Counted from the stretch's first letter, positions 17,956 to 27,943 are shown. The stretch is DNA of 64,000 nucleotides from Paraglaciecola sp. L1A13 (GCF_009796745.1 NZ_CP047024.1:1240001-1304000); one strand, 5' to 3'. Notes: generated by a model from the sequence alone, not told the origin. Made by a program: numbers and translations.

Positions 17956-19563
17956 TTAGAATTGGTATTCAAAATTTACCGTTAAGCGAGAATCTGTTAA
18001 ATCACGCGCATCGCTTTCAGTTTCGCGCTTAACGTAGCGCGCAGATACATCCATACTAAGTTGACGACTTAAGTCGCGATTGAAGCTTGCGGTAAGATTT
18101 AATACGTCACTAACGCGATCTGAATCACTGTAATCATTTGTTGAATAACTTGATGATAAACCTACTGTATTACGTCGCCCTAATTGATAAGAGAGTGATA
18201 GGGATGCTGAGTTGGTTGTCTGCTCACGATTAGATTCTAAATACTCAGTTGTATTGTAGCTTAAGCTAAATGCTGCTTTGAGTTTATTTTTATCGTAACC
18301 GAAGTTAATACGACCTGATTTACGAAATAGCGTTTCGTCTGTTATATCAGTAGTGAAGCTATTTAAGCTTCTATACTCTTCTCCAGCGAGCAGGACATAA
18401 CCCGACGAAGAGGGCTGAAAACAGTCCGCAAATTCCGTAGAGCCAATCGGGCATACAAATAAGCTGCTAGAGCCCTCAGTAACGCTTAAACGAGAATATG
18501 AGGTTACATCTTCGTTGTATGTTGCCGAGGTGCTAAAGGATTTTAATTTATAATCTAAGTTGAAAGAGTACGCATCACCGTAAAAACGTTTTCCATATGA
18601 AAACTGCATCGCAGTACGACTAGAGAACGCCCATTGAGTATTTATCCCTATATAGCGGGTTGAAGTATCCCCTTGTTCTAGTTCGTTATAGGTAATCTCT
18701 ATGCTATTTTCATCATGAGGTTGCCATACAAAGCCAGCACCGTAACTGGTGGTATCCAAGTTTTGGCGTTGTGCACTGAAGCCACTTTCATCTAATCCGT
18801 ATTCACTATCTGAGCCCACGAGCACGAATGAAATATCCTGTGCGATATCAATACCAATACGGGCATTTGATAGAGTAGACGAAAAGTCCTGAACAGTTTC
18901 CCGTTTGGTGTCGTAGTACTGTGTTCCTAAAAGAAAAGTGAAGCCTCTAAAGTCTCTGCCTTGGTACAACTGAGCATTAATAAACGTGTTTTCTCCATCA
19001 ATGCCGTTAGTGCTGGTAAGTGTCTCGTCGGAACTGGTCTTTGAAAAACCGCTTTGTAGCGACAAGCCTATGGTTTTCGGGTTAGGTATCATAAAGCTTA
19101 ATTGAATTGCATCACTTGTGGTCTTAGTTAACTCGCCACTGGACAAAATTTTATCTGCAACTAGTCCCTCGGTAGAGTCTATCGAGCGATAACTACGATC
19201 GCCGTTAACTGATAATGTGAGTACTTTTTCAATAATTTGTAATGAAGAGTTATAACTCATTTCAGTAAAGCTTTTATCGGAATCGGCTAAATCACTGTTT
19301 TGCTCAACCGTGGTATTATTTAGCACAAGGGCTGCTGATGCCTTGCGGCTACTGTAAACTGTTACCAGTTTCGGCTGTATCGAGATAGCTTCAGTATTCT
19401 CGCCAGAGTTCTGCCCTATATCTGTACTATAGTAATATCCAGAAGTCGTAATTGAAGGGGCAATTTGCAAGTCACCAGCACGTGCAGAACTAGAACTACC
19501 ACAAGCGATTGCTACTGCGATTAATAATTTATTTCGTGCTGATGGTGCCGTATTAAATGCCAC
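17956..19563 (-). CDS. XrtA/PEP-CTERM-associated outer-membrane protein (TIGR03016 type)
   Basis: A 535-residue protein with a signal peptide (LLIAVAIACGSSSSARAG) and a long series of alternating beta strands ending in FEYQF, the terminal aromatic expected of an outer-membrane barrel. Size, beginning and place next to a tyrosine autokinase and chain-length protein fit the TIGR03016 family of exosortase loci, thought to help export polysaccharide across the outer membrane. Start is GTG, overlapping the kinase stop by one base (TAGTG) and preceded by GGAG. Last gene of a four-gene export operon. Confidence 0.82.
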   Translation of the reverse strand: MAFNTAPSARNKLLIAVAIACGSSSSARAGDLQIAPSITTSGYYYSTDIGQNSGENTEAISIQPKLVTVYSSRKASAALVLNNTTVEQNSDLADSDKSFTEMSYNSSLQIIEKVLTLSVNGDRSYRSIDSTEGLVADKILSSGELTKTTSDAIQLSFMIPNPKTIGLSLQSGFSKTSSDETLTSTNGIDGENTFINAQLYQGRDFRGFTFLLGTQYYDTKRETVQDFSSTLSNARIGIDIAQDISFVLVGSDSEYGLDESGFSAQRQNLDTTSYGAGFVWQPHDENSIEITYNELEQGDTSTRYIGINTQWAFSSRTAMQFSYGKRFYGDAYSFNLDYKLKSFSTSATYNEDVTSYSRLSVTEGSSSLFVCPIGSTEFADCFQPSSSGYVLLAGEEYRSLNSFTTDITDETLFRKSGRINFGYDKNKLKAAFSLSYNTTEYLESNREQTTNSASLSLSYQLGRRNTVGLSSSYSTNDYSDSDRVSDVLNLTASFNRDLSRQLSMDVSARYVKRETESDARDLTDSRLTVNFEYQF

Positions 19564-20459
19564 TAATTAGCTCCTGCGTAGTAATAACCGTAGCCCGTTC
19601 CTTTACGATTAACTTTTTGCCCTTTATTAACCACGAATCCAATGGCCATTTCTGGGTTCAAATGACTGACCGCTTCTTGAATATCGGCTATTTTAGTTGC
19701 TGCTTCTTCGGCAACAACAATGGCCTGACCAGCCAGATTGGCTAAAATGGCTGTTTCGTTGATACCGAGTAATGGCGGAGTATCGACAATAACAAGTCTG
19801 TCTGGATAACGATTAGCGAACTCTTGAACTGCATCATACATTCTTTCACTGGCAAGAAGTTCGGTGGACAAGTGATGAGATTTCCCCGCAGGAATTATGC
19901 GCAGATTGGGTACGTTGGTTTGGCACATCACTTCAGCTATGTCCGTTTTTTCGCCTAGCAAATATTCCATCAATCCTTGCTGATTTTGCAATTCTAAGGT
20001 GCGCATAACGTTTGGTCTTAAAACATCCGCATCAACCAATAGCACGGTTTTATCTTGTTCTAAAGCAATACTGAGTGCCAAGTTAACGGCGGTAAAGGTT
20101 TTCCCTTCTCCCGGGCGTGAACTCGTCACCATAATGATGTTGCTATTGTTAAGAGATTTAGAAAGGGGACCGAAAGCATTGTCGATAATTTTGCGTTTTA
20201 TGGCTCGATATTCTTCATTAATCAATCTGCGTTTATTGCTAGTTGATACAAAGCCTTTCTCCTCCATTCGTGCTAAATCGATTTCGATACTCGATGGGAC
20301 CTGCAGAGAGTTTTGTGAGCCAGCTGACTCTGAAACTCCGTTATCTTTTTGTTGAGCATCGAGCGTTTTATTGGTAGCTTTTTGAGCACCAGCATCTTGC
20401 TCTGCTTGTGATTGTTTGTTTTTCTCCTGTTTGGAGAGTGCACGTTCGATTGTATTCAT
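19563..20459 (-). CDS. XrtA-associated tyrosine autokinase (CpsD/CapB family)
   Basis: A 298-residue cytosolic BY-kinase. N-terminal MNTIERALSKQ is typical of TIGR03018; a Gln/Ala-rich linker follows. The P-loop is SSRPGEGKT at residues 113-121, the Walker A' is LLVDADVLRPN near 141-150, and Walker B is VIVDTPPLLG. The C-terminus carries a Tyr cluster (YGYYYAG), the expected autophosphorylation site. It works with the adjacent chain-length protein to control polymer length and export. ATG overlaps the chain-length stop by 4 nt (ATGA). Confidence 0.93.
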   Translation of the reverse strand: MNTIERALSKQEKNKQSQAEQDAGAQKATNKTLDAQQKDNGVSESAGSQNSLQVPSSIEIDLARMEEKGFVSTSNKRRLINEEYRAIKRKIIDNAFGPLSKSLNNSNIIMVTSSRPGEGKTFTAVNLALSIALEQDKTVLLVDADVLRPNVMRTLELQNQQGLMEYLLGEKTDIAEVMCQTNVPNLRIIPAGKSHHLSTELLASERMYDAVQEFANRYPDRLVIVDTPPLLGINETAILANLAGQAIVVAEEAATKIADIQEAVSHLNPEMAIGFVVNKGQKVNRKGTGYGYYYAGAN

Positions 20460-22036
20460 GCCAATATCCTCGATAACAAGTCAATTTGCAGGATTTCAGT
20501 GGCTGCCAAGACACCATACATTAATAGAATGAGACCCGACGAAAAAGCAAATACAAGAATACGCGTCCTATTTGCCTTACGGATCTCTTTTACATTAAGA
20601 TGAGAGACGACCCCTAACACAGGGTAAGACGTTAAAGCCGTTAATTGACGCCCTCGAATGAGTATAGGGTTAAGTTGACTGATCAAAAATGCGACTGCTA
20701 AACCGGCAGCAAAACCAATGAAAACCACTGCGGTATATCCAATTAGACGATTTGGTCCTGTTGGCGCTAAAGGTGCTAGAGGAGGGTCGATAACTCTGAA
20801 CTGTACATCTTCAGAGGATACGTCTGCTTTTTGTGCTAAATCCGCAGATTCTCTTCGTGACAACAGCTCTTCGTATTTGCGTTTAGTAATACCGTAATCA
20901 CGATTCAGAGCGGTAAATTCAGCTTCAACTTGCGGCACCAAATCAATTTTTTGCTTTAAGTCTTCAATTTTGGTTTTGTAGTTATCTTTTCTAACATCCA
21001 GCGATGCAATTAGGCTTTGCAAGCGAGATATTTCTATACGAATTTCAGTAGATAACGCACCTAACGAGCTACTTGGGTCATCACTTGAAACATTCGATAA
21101 ATAGTCATCGATTTCTTCCTGTCGTGATTTTTGTAAAGATTCAAGCAAATTATTGGCCTCAATCACATCAGGGTGTAAGTCGGTATATTTAAGGGATAAT
21201 TCATCGAGTCTTTCTTCAATACTTTTTATGCGGGCGTCATAGCGAGTTGTCAGAATTGCATCCGAGTTTGATGGTTTAACTGCAAAGCTATCGATTTGCG
21301 AATTTTGACCTCGTAGTTCACCAGAGAGGGCTTTGATCTGTTGCTCAGTCTCTTTGATGGTCAATTCAGTTTGCTCTAATTGACTTCTCAAATCAGTATA
21401 ATTTTCATGAAAACTGCCTTTATCTGGCAATAGCGACGCATACTTTCTTTGAAAGTCTGCAACCCTTTGCTCAGCAGAGGAAAGACGGTTTTCATAATCG
21501 GTTATCTGCTCCTCGATAAAGCGACTCGCCGAGTCAGAGTCTTTTCTAGAGCTACCTAGGGCGCCTTCAACGAATAAATCCAAGGTCTCCTGGACAACAG
21601 TTCTCGCCATTTGCGGGTCACTATTTGAATAAGAAATCGTATAAAGATTATCTCGTCCAGCTGAGCGCAGCCTAATATTATTAGTCAATTGCGAGATCAT
21701 ATTCTCATAATCTTCAGGGGTGAGAGCTGTAACGTCCAGATCTGACTCCCGCGCAATAATTTCAAGATTGGGTCGACTCAGTAATGTCTTCACCATCATT
21801 GAAATTTCTTGTTGTGGATTAGTTTGTATGGCTAAGCCGTGCAACAACGGCTGTAAAACAGAACGAGTATCCACGTAAACCCGCGCTTGAGACTGGTAAG
21901 TATCTGGCATTGATGCCACGTAGGCAAAACCAAGCGGGCAAATTAGCCAAGTGCAAATCATAACGTAGCGCTTTTTTACCCAAACACCTCTTAGGTAATC
22001 AAGCAAAAGCTCAATCGTTTTGTGTAAATCTTGCAT
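20456..22036 (-). CDS. XrtA-associated polysaccharide chain-length determinant (Wzz/GumC type)
   Basis: A 526-residue inner-membrane polysaccharide co-polymerase. One N-terminal helix (about residues 22-42) is followed by a Wzz domain (YQSQARVYVDTRSVLQPLLH), a long periplasmic coiled coil (roughly 160-400, for example IEEQITDYENRLSSAEQRVA), the conserved FRVIDPPLAPLAPTGPNR before the second helix, and an additional C-terminal hydrophobic segment. Fits TIGR03007. Lies between the exporter and the kinase, with a 4-nt overlap to the kinase. Confidence 0.92.
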   Translation of the reverse strand: MQDLHKTIELLLDYLRGVWVKKRYVMICTWLICPLGFAYVASMPDTYQSQARVYVDTRSVLQPLLHGLAIQTNPQQEISMMVKTLLSRPNLEIIARESDLDVTALTPEDYENMISQLTNNIRLRSAGRDNLYTISYSNSDPQMARTVVQETLDLFVEGALGSSRKDSDSASRFIEEQITDYENRLSSAEQRVADFQRKYASLLPDKGSFHENYTDLRSQLEQTELTIKETEQQIKALSGELRGQNSQIDSFAVKPSNSDAILTTRYDARIKSIEERLDELSLKYTDLHPDVIEANNLLESLQKSRQEEIDDYLSNVSSDDPSSSLGALSTEIRIEISRLQSLIASLDVRKDNYKTKIEDLKQKIDLVPQVEAEFTALNRDYGITKRKYEELLSRRESADLAQKADVSSEDVQFRVIDPPLAPLAPTGPNRLIGYTAVVFIGFAAGLAVAFLISQLNPILIRGRQLTALTSYPVLGVVSHLNVKEIRKANRTRILVFAFSSGLILLMYGVLAATEILQIDLLSRILA

Positions 22037-22061
22037 TTAAATGTCCGTATATATATATCGA

Positions 22062-22697
22062 CTAAAACCAAGCTTCAGGAATAATAATAATGTCGCCAGG
22101 TAAAATATCGATATTTTGTGCTATGTCTCCGTCACGAATAAGGGAGTCAATTTTGATGGCAAATGTCTTCTGCTGACCATCAATTGTGCGTACCAGTTTA
22201 GCACTATCACCCGCTGCAAAACTCGTTAAACCACCGACAGAAATCATTAAATCTAATAATGTCATATGTTGGGTATAATTTATGGTGCTTGGATTAGTCG
22301 CTTCTCCGATGACCCTTACGCGTTCGCTTAATGGACCAGCGAAGCCTGTTACACTAACCGTCACGCGCGGGCTATTAATAAACTTACCTAGCGACTCTTC
22401 AAGCTCACGAGCTAAAACTGACGGGGTTTTCCCGGTGACTTCGATGTCTTCTACTAGGGAAGTAGTGACTTTTCCATCAGGACGGACGATAAATGTCCCT
22501 GATATATCAGGGTTGCGCCAAACAAATATAGACAATGTATCGCCAGGGCCAATCAAATATTGATAGTTGTCGACCGAAGTGGTTAAAGACGGGTATGTTG
22601 ATGCATGAGGGAGGCTAGTGTTATTGCTTGAGCATCCCGCTGTGGTTAAAATTGATAGAAATAGTAAATTGAAGAATGCTATTTTGTTAGTCTTCAT
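22062..22697 (-). CDS. XrtA-associated polysaccharide export lipoprotein (Wza type)
   Basis: A 211-residue outer-membrane lipoprotein. The signal peptide ends in TTAGCSS (lipobox Cys22 counting from this start). It contains a Poly_export domain (YLIGPGDTLSIFVWRNPDIS, VRPDGKVTTSLVEDIEVTGK) and an SLBB-like part (RVRVIGEATNPSTINYTQHM, then LDLMISVGGLTSFAAGDSAK). Matches TIGR03027 and should form the outer-membrane channel with the co-polymerase. I start at the internal ATG, which gives a normal signal peptide with GGAG upstream; the longer frame to 22727 adds ten hydrophilic residues. First gene of the minus-strand export operon. Confidence 0.9.
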   Translation of the reverse strand: MKTNKIAFFNLLFLSILTTAGCSSNNTSLPHASTYPSLTTSVDNYQYLIGPGDTLSIFVWRNPDISGTFIVRPDGKVTTSLVEDIEVTGKTPSVLARELEESLGKFINSPRVTVSVTGFAGPLSERVRVIGEATNPSTINYTQHMTLLDLMISVGGLTSFAAGDSAKLVRTIDGQQKTFAIKIDSLIRDGDIAQNIDILPGDIIIIPEAWF

Positions 22698-22869
22698 GTA
22701 AATTGTAGCTCCGTGTGTTGAACTCATCGAACGTCAATGTAACAAGGTTTAGACTTATTTCAAAACATAAAATAATGAACAATAATAAAAAGTTAGTTCG
22801 TCTCAGCTGCATTTACAAATTTGAGAAATAGTAAATGATTAAGTCTTTACAAATAGAGGTAAAAGATTA

Positions 22870-24282
22870 ATGAGTTTTGTTAATCGAAAGGAAGTTCGGC
22901 GCTCAAACATATTGATGATATTAGAAGCATCAGTCGTAGCGTATATTTTATATCTAACCTTGGGCATCGTGAGCGATATTACTTCGTCTGCTACGCCTAG
23001 TGTGGGTGACGTATCACTTTATATAGGTTTGTTCACATTTTTAGTTATTGTATCCGCTTTGTCTGTCGGGCTGTATGAATCTAAGTTACGTGAAACATTC
23101 CGAGGTATTATCAGGCGTATCTTTGTCAGTGTCGCGCTGGGATACTTCGTTATGGAGATACTGGGTAATACCGTATTAACCTATATCGATTTACATCAGT
23201 ACTTTTTGCCCATCGCCGCGGGTCTATGTATCGTAGCATTAGTTATTTTTCGCTACTTCATCAATCGTCTGGGTCTTCTTGGTTTAGGACAAACCAAAAT
23301 AGTCGTTATTGGGGCTGGTGAACGGGCGTCTATTATAGAGAAGCGCATGCGTAGAGAAGTCGATCGTTTCGGCTTCGAATTGGTCGGATTTATTCCTATT
23401 CCTGGTGATAATCGAGAAGAGGGAATACAAAACGAAAAATTAGTTCACGTGAAAGTTGATGAAAACTTTCGAAATTTTATTGCAGATAATGATATTGATG
23501 AAGTCGTTATTGCCTGTGATCAAAGGCGCGGAACCTTGCCTGTAGAGATTTTGTTCGACTGTCGCTTGCGTGGCGTCGAAGTGACTGACTTGCTTGATTT
23601 TATGGAGCGAGAGACTGGTCAGATTGTAGTTAACCTTATGTATCCAAGTTGGGTAATTTATTCTAACGGTTTTAATTCGCAAAACTATCTTCGCGACGCG
23701 TTAGATTATGGTATGAACAGTGTTTTAGCCTTCTTGGTATTGATGCTTGCTTGGCCTTTTATGCTGCTTACGGCAATTATTATTTATTTCGAAGACAACA
23801 GTGGGCAAAAAGCTTCGGTATTTTATAAGCAGGAACGTGTTGGTCTAAATGGTAAATTGTTTAATATTATTAAATTCCGAAGTATGCGTCCTGATGCAGA
23901 AAAAGACGGAGCCAAGTGGGCGACAACTAATGATAACCGCGTAACCAGAGTCGGTCAGTTTATTCGTAAATATCGTATCGATGAACTGCCTCAGATTCTT
24001 AATGTTTTTCGTGGAGAAATGTCTTTTATTGGTCCACGCCCAGAGCGCCCTCAATTCGTTGAGCAACTTATTCGTGAAATCCCGTATTACAATCAAAGAC
24101 ACAACGTCAAGCCTGGTTTAGCTGGTTGGGCACAACTTAATTATCCCTACGGCGCAAGTGTCGAAGACTCTATGGAGAAATTGAAGTTCGATTTATATTA
24201 CGTTAAACATCAGAGCTTGATGTTAGATATTCTTATTTTGATTCGTACGGTCGAAGTCGTGTTATTTGGTAAGGGGAGATAG
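22870..24282 (+). CDS. XrtA-associated undecaprenyl-phosphate sugar phosphotransferase
   Basis: A 470-residue initiating transferase that loads the first sugar phosphate on undecaprenyl phosphate. Four N-terminal membrane helices and a CoA-binding-like domain (IVVIGAGERASIIEKRM) precede a fifth helix near residue 280 and the bacterial sugar transferase domain: YKQERVGLNGKLFNIIKFRS, MRPDAEK, VGQFIRKYRIDELPQILNVF, MSFIGPRPERP and VKPGLAGWAQLNYPYG. The EpsB_2/TIGR03013 type of exosortase loci. Good GAGG ribosome site. It begins a plus-strand operon with a deacetylase and XrtA, divergent from the export genes. Confidence 0.94.
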   Translation: MSFVNRKEVRRSNILMILEASVVAYILYLTLGIVSDITSSATPSVGDVSLYIGLFTFLVIVSALSVGLYESKLRETFRGIIRRIFVSVALGYFVMEILGNTVLTYIDLHQYFLPIAAGLCIVALVIFRYFINRLGLLGLGQTKIVVIGAGERASIIEKRMRREVDRFGFELVGFIPIPGDNREEGIQNEKLVHVKVDENFRNFIADNDIDEVVIACDQRRGTLPVEILFDCRLRGVEVTDLLDFMERETGQIVVNLMYPSWVIYSNGFNSQNYLRDALDYGMNSVLAFLVLMLAWPFMLLTAIIIYFEDNSGQKASVFYKQERVGLNGKLFNIIKFRSMRPDAEKDGAKWATTNDNRVTRVGQFIRKYRIDELPQILNVFRGEMSFIGPRPERPQFVEQLIREIPYYNQRHNVKPGLAGWAQLNYPYGASVEDSMEKLKFDLYYVKHQSLMLDILILIRTVEVVLFGKGR

Positions 24283-24284
24283 GG

Positions 24285-25127
24285 ATGTCCGGGAACGTGC
24301 TAAACGCGATGACAGTAGATGTAGAAGATTTTTTTCATGTATCTGCCTTTGAATCAATTATTACGCCAGAGCAGTGGAAAGATTATCAGCCTAGAGTGGA
24401 TACCAATACCCGTAAGTTGCTTGATTTATTTGCCAAACACGATGTGAAATCAACATTTTTTGTATTAGGTTGGGTAGCGGAACGTTACCCTGAATTAATT
24501 AAAGACATCCATGCTCAAGGTCACGAGATCGCAAGTCATGGTTATGCACATCGACGAGCTACAGAGCAAACTCGGGAACAGTTTACCGCAGACGTTACCC
24601 GTTCTAAAAATCATTTAGAAGACTTACTAGGTGAGTCGTTGACAGGTTATCGTGCGCCAAGCTTTTCTATTGGATACAACAATGAATGGGCATTTGAAGT
24701 GTTGGCGGAGTTGGGTTTTCAATACAGTTCTAGCACTTATCCAGTCAAGCATGACCTATATGGGACGCCTGACTGGCCGCGTTTTGCGTACAAGCGTAAA
24801 GAAGGTATTATTGAAATTCCTATCCCAACATTAAAAGTAATGGGCAAGCAAACACCTATTGGCGGTGGTGGCTATTTCCGCTTATATCCCTATACGTTGA
24901 CAAAAACGTTGATAAGTAAATATTTGAAAAGGGAAAAACAACCTTATTCATTCTACTTCCATCCATGGGAGATTGACGCCGACCAACCACGGATGACAAA
25001 TGCCCCTCTGAAGTCTAGATTCCGACATTACGTCAACCTGAATAAAACCGAAGGCAAGCTTGAACGTTTGCTTAGTGATTTTTCATGGGGAACCATGAAA
25101 GATGTTTACAATATTTCGCCTAAATAA
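24285..25127 (+). CDS. XrtA-associated polysaccharide deacetylase
   Basis: A 280-residue NodB-type deacetylase of TIGR03006. It begins NAMTVDVEDFFHVSAFES with the metal-binding DVED motif, has TFFVLGWVAERYPELIKDIH, the zinc His pair in EIASHGYAHRRA, and ends with YFHPWEIDADQPRM. No signal peptide is visible, so it would act in the cytosol or at the inner face of the membrane. It starts two nt after the sugar transferase stop, and XrtA follows about 30 nt on. Confidence 0.92.
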   Translation: MSGNVLNAMTVDVEDFFHVSAFESIITPEQWKDYQPRVDTNTRKLLDLFAKHDVKSTFFVLGWVAERYPELIKDIHAQGHEIASHGYAHRRATEQTREQFTADVTRSKNHLEDLLGESLTGYRAPSFSIGYNNEWAFEVLAELGFQYSSSTYPVKHDLYGTPDWPRFAYKRKEGIIEIPIPTLKVMGKQTPIGGGGYFRLYPYTLTKTLISKYLKREKQPYSFYFHPWEIDADQPRMTNAPLKSRFRHYVNLNKTEGKLERLLSDFSWGTMKDVYNISPK

Positions 25128-25159
25128 CGAGTGTATTGGATAATAAATGAGTCTTTCCA

Positions 25160-26656
25160 ATGAATGATGTTCAAGACAGCGGTGTTAATACACGGCATTC
25201 GACAAATGGCATTGTGTCTTTATTTACCATCATAGTTTTATGGGTTGTTTTATTTTGGCAGGGTATCACCACCGCTGTCGATATATGGATCATTACAGAC
25301 ACTTTTAATCATTGCCTTTTTGTTATTCCTGCCAGCGTATATTTTATATATTTGAAGCGAGACCAGCTCGCATTATCAGCCGTTGAACCTAACTATTGGG
25401 TATTAATACTCTGTATAGCTAGTTGTGGGCTTTATGCCTTAGGTTTATCAGGTGGTGTACAATTATTTATGCACGTCGCCACTTTTACCTTCCTGCCGTT
25501 TAGCGTGTGGTTTCTGTTGGGCAATGAACAAGCAAAAAAGATTTTATTCCCTTTGTTTTTCATCCTCTTTTGCATACCCATCGGCGAAGAGCTTATCCCT
25601 GTTTTACAAGAAGTAACAGCCGATCTCTCTGTTATGATGTTGCAGTGGGTAAATGTCCCTATTTATCGCAGTGGGTTGTATATTGAAATTCCAGAAGGAC
25701 GTTTCCTGGTAGCTGAAGCATGTTCGGGAATTAGCTTCTTTATTGCGTCAATTGTTATCGGTTCCTTGTATGCATACATGAATATGCAATCCAGTATTCG
25801 TAGATCTGTTTTTGTCTTAATTTCGATTATCTTTCCTATTATTGCCAATGCGATACGTGTTTTCGGTATTATTTTGACCGGACATTTAACTAATATGGAA
25901 CATGCCGTAGGCGCAGATCATTTAATATATGGTTGGGTTTTCTTTAGTTTAGTTATTGTCTGTCTAATTGGATTAGGCGAGTTAATACGTGAGAAGTCAT
26001 CTCAATTAGTCTCTGATCCACAATATGTTCCTGCTAACAAAACGTCTGATCGTGACTATATCAAAGCATGCGGTTTTATCACGGTTCTAATGCTAGCGTC
26101 GTTAGGATGGTATCAAATTATTCTAGGGCAATTATCTGCTGAAACAAACCCACAGAAACTGCATAAGCTAGTCATACCTAACCACGGTGGATCAACGTCT
26201 TGGCAGCCAGAATTCGTTGATTACTTTGATAAGCAGCAAACGAGCATTAATTTCGAAGCGAAACAGATTGATCTTTATACAGTTTGGTATCCAAAAGGAC
26301 ATGGAGAACTGGTTAGTTACGCTAACCGTATGTACCTCGAAGAATCTTGGACCTTAGAATCAACATATTCTGCAAGTGGGCCCAACGATTTGACGTTTGA
26401 AGTAAGTCAAATTGTAAATTCCCGGAACGTTCGGTTACTAGGGTATTGGTATGTTATTGACGGAACTGTTTTTACTAATAAGAACGTCGCCAAGCTCTAT
26501 GAAATTTATCAGATTATGTTGGGACAACATGCTGGAAGTGGCTTGGTGATGATCTCGATGGAGAGCGAGTACAGCTCATTAGAAAAAGATAAAGAATTGT
26601 TCCATCGGATGTTAATTGACACCTTTTCGTCAATTAATCAGATATTTCCCAAGTAA
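25160..26656 (+). CDS. xrtA: Exosortase A fused to an EpsI domain
   Basis: A 498-residue polytopic membrane peptidase that recognises the PEP-CTERM motif and processes target proteins at the inner membrane. The N-terminal part (to about 290) has about eight helices and the catalytic triad: Cys188 in VAEACSGISFF, Arg233 in ANAIRVFGIIL and His254 in GADHLIYGW. After a further helix (about 310-325) comes an EpsI-like periplasmic domain (for example DLYTVWYPKGHGELVSYANR), so XrtA and EpsI are one polypeptide. The ribosome site is weak. Third gene after the sugar transferase and deacetylase. Confidence 0.93.
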   Translation: MNDVQDSGVNTRHSTNGIVSLFTIIVLWVVLFWQGITTAVDIWIITDTFNHCLFVIPASVYFIYLKRDQLALSAVEPNYWVLILCIASCGLYALGLSGGVQLFMHVATFTFLPFSVWFLLGNEQAKKILFPLFFILFCIPIGEELIPVLQEVTADLSVMMLQWVNVPIYRSGLYIEIPEGRFLVAEACSGISFFIASIVIGSLYAYMNMQSSIRRSVFVLISIIFPIIANAIRVFGIILTGHLTNMEHAVGADHLIYGWVFFSLVIVCLIGLGELIREKSSQLVSDPQYVPANKTSDRDYIKACGFITVLMLASLGWYQIILGQLSAETNPQKLHKLVIPNHGGSTSWQPEFVDYFDKQQTSINFEAKQIDLYTVWYPKGHGELVSYANRMYLEESWTLESTYSASGPNDLTFEVSQIVNSRNVRLLGYWYVIDGTVFTNKNVAKLYEIYQIMLGQHAGSGLVMISMESEYSSLEKDKELFHRMLIDTFSSINQIFPK

Positions 26657-26735
26657 AAAGAATATACCTCGTAGACCATTAGGTTTGTAGTGGTTAAAGC
26701 AGCCGCTTTTGGTTTACGGGAAGTAAACAACCATT

Positions 26736-27941
26736 TTATTTTAGCGATGCTAGCAAAGCAAGTTCATCGGCGGTGAGTATACTTGACACCTCTTTTACCC
26801 TTTTATTATCAATTAACAGAGCGGTAGCACCATCGCGTTTTCGAATGGGCTTGTTCGTGATGTTATCTACGATCACTGCGTTGATGGTGTCGGTAAAACG
26901 GTATTCTATTGCGTTAGGATAGTTATGGGCTAGAAAAATTCTGTTATCTAATATTTGTGTGTCTGGTGATTGCTCTAACAATATCCCGACATCTGCGCTT
27001 GGATCCGCATTGTCTTGATGCACGATTAAATTATTGATGATTGCACCACCAGAAGCCGGCTTTCCTTTTAAACCAAAGCCAATACCCCGGTCGCAGTCGA
27101 TAATAGTGTTATTTTCTACGGTATTGTTGCTTGCACCATTCCAAAAGTGCACCGCAAACTCCGCTGGGCGGTTATCAGGGCTAGCAATATCTCTGAATAC
27201 ATTATTTGAGATCATCCAACCACGAGACCCGTGAGCGTCAATTCCGCCTATGTAATAGTTCGGTCCTATGCCTTGGGTATATTTAAATTCACAATTATCG
27301 ATGATACCGTAATCACTAGCGTGATCAGATTTTTCACTTGAGGACACTTTTACCAGCTGTTGAAAACTGTCTTGAAGTATACAGTTTTTCAGTGTGGGAA
27401 AGTCTGCATTATATTCGCCCGATATTTGAATTAGGTGATTACCTGCGTCAGAAAGTGTGATTCCATCTAGCGTAAAATTTTTTGCTGTAACACTGATTAC
27501 ATTTTCTACCTGCGATCGAGAACGCATCCCTAAACCAACGATCCGAACACTCTTTGGGTTAGCTGAGTCACCAATAAAGCTAATATGAGGGGCTGAAATA
27601 ACCAGCGTTTTCGTCAATTGATAGATACCCGGCGCAAGTTTTATATGTGCTTCGCCGTTTTTATTTGCAGCTTGTAAAGCTTTGTACAACATAGGAACAT
27701 CTGAAACGTTAATTTCTCTGCGGTTTTCAGAATTATCTGCACATGCCAAAAATGGCAACGCCACTAAGATCAAAATCAAAAAAAGTTGACGGACGCTTTC
27801 GAGCTTTTTAAATAAATGGTTTAAAAACCTATGTTTTACATAGAGTGATGTTGATGAATCAGTACTTAACAGCTGAGTTTGCGTTTGTCTGATTGCTAAT
27901 TGGAATGCGTTACTCGTATTACTAAGCCAGTTATAGTTCAT
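26736..27941 (-). CDS. Right-handed beta-helix lipoprotein
   Basis: A 401-residue exported protein with a pectate-lyase-like parallel beta-helix. An unusually long N-terminal extension of about 40 residues precedes a lipoprotein signal (LFLILILVALPFLAC). The helix shows repeats such as NVISVTAKNFTLDGITLSDA, IIDNCEFKYTQG, WMISNNVFRDI, NNTVENNTIIDCDRGIGFGL and TQILDNRIFLA. Family members bind, cleave or epimerise polysaccharides; none of these is proven by the motifs here. The start has GAGG upstream and lies 2 nt after the O-ligase stop, so the pair is an operon. Confidence 0.82.
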   Translation of the reverse strand: MNYNWLSNTSNAFQLAIRQTQTQLLSTDSSTSLYVKHRFLNHLFKKLESVRQLFLILILVALPFLACADNSENRREINVSDVPMLYKALQAANKNGEAHIKLAPGIYQLTKTLVISAPHISFIGDSANPKSVRIVGLGMRSRSQVENVISVTAKNFTLDGITLSDAGNHLIQISGEYNADFPTLKNCILQDSFQQLVKVSSSEKSDHASDYGIIDNCEFKYTQGIGPNYYIGGIDAHGSRGWMISNNVFRDIASPDNRPAEFAVHFWNGASNNTVENNTIIDCDRGIGFGLKGKPASGGAIINNLIVHQDNADPSADVGILLEQSPDTQILDNRIFLAHNYPNAIEYRFTDTINAVIVDNITNKPIRKRDGATALLIDNKRVKEVSSILTADELALLASLK

Positions 27942-27943
27942 TA

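Noticed and set aside
19999..20355. Plus-strand 118-codon frame in the tyrosine kinase gene
   Set aside because: Antisense shadow of the P-loop region.
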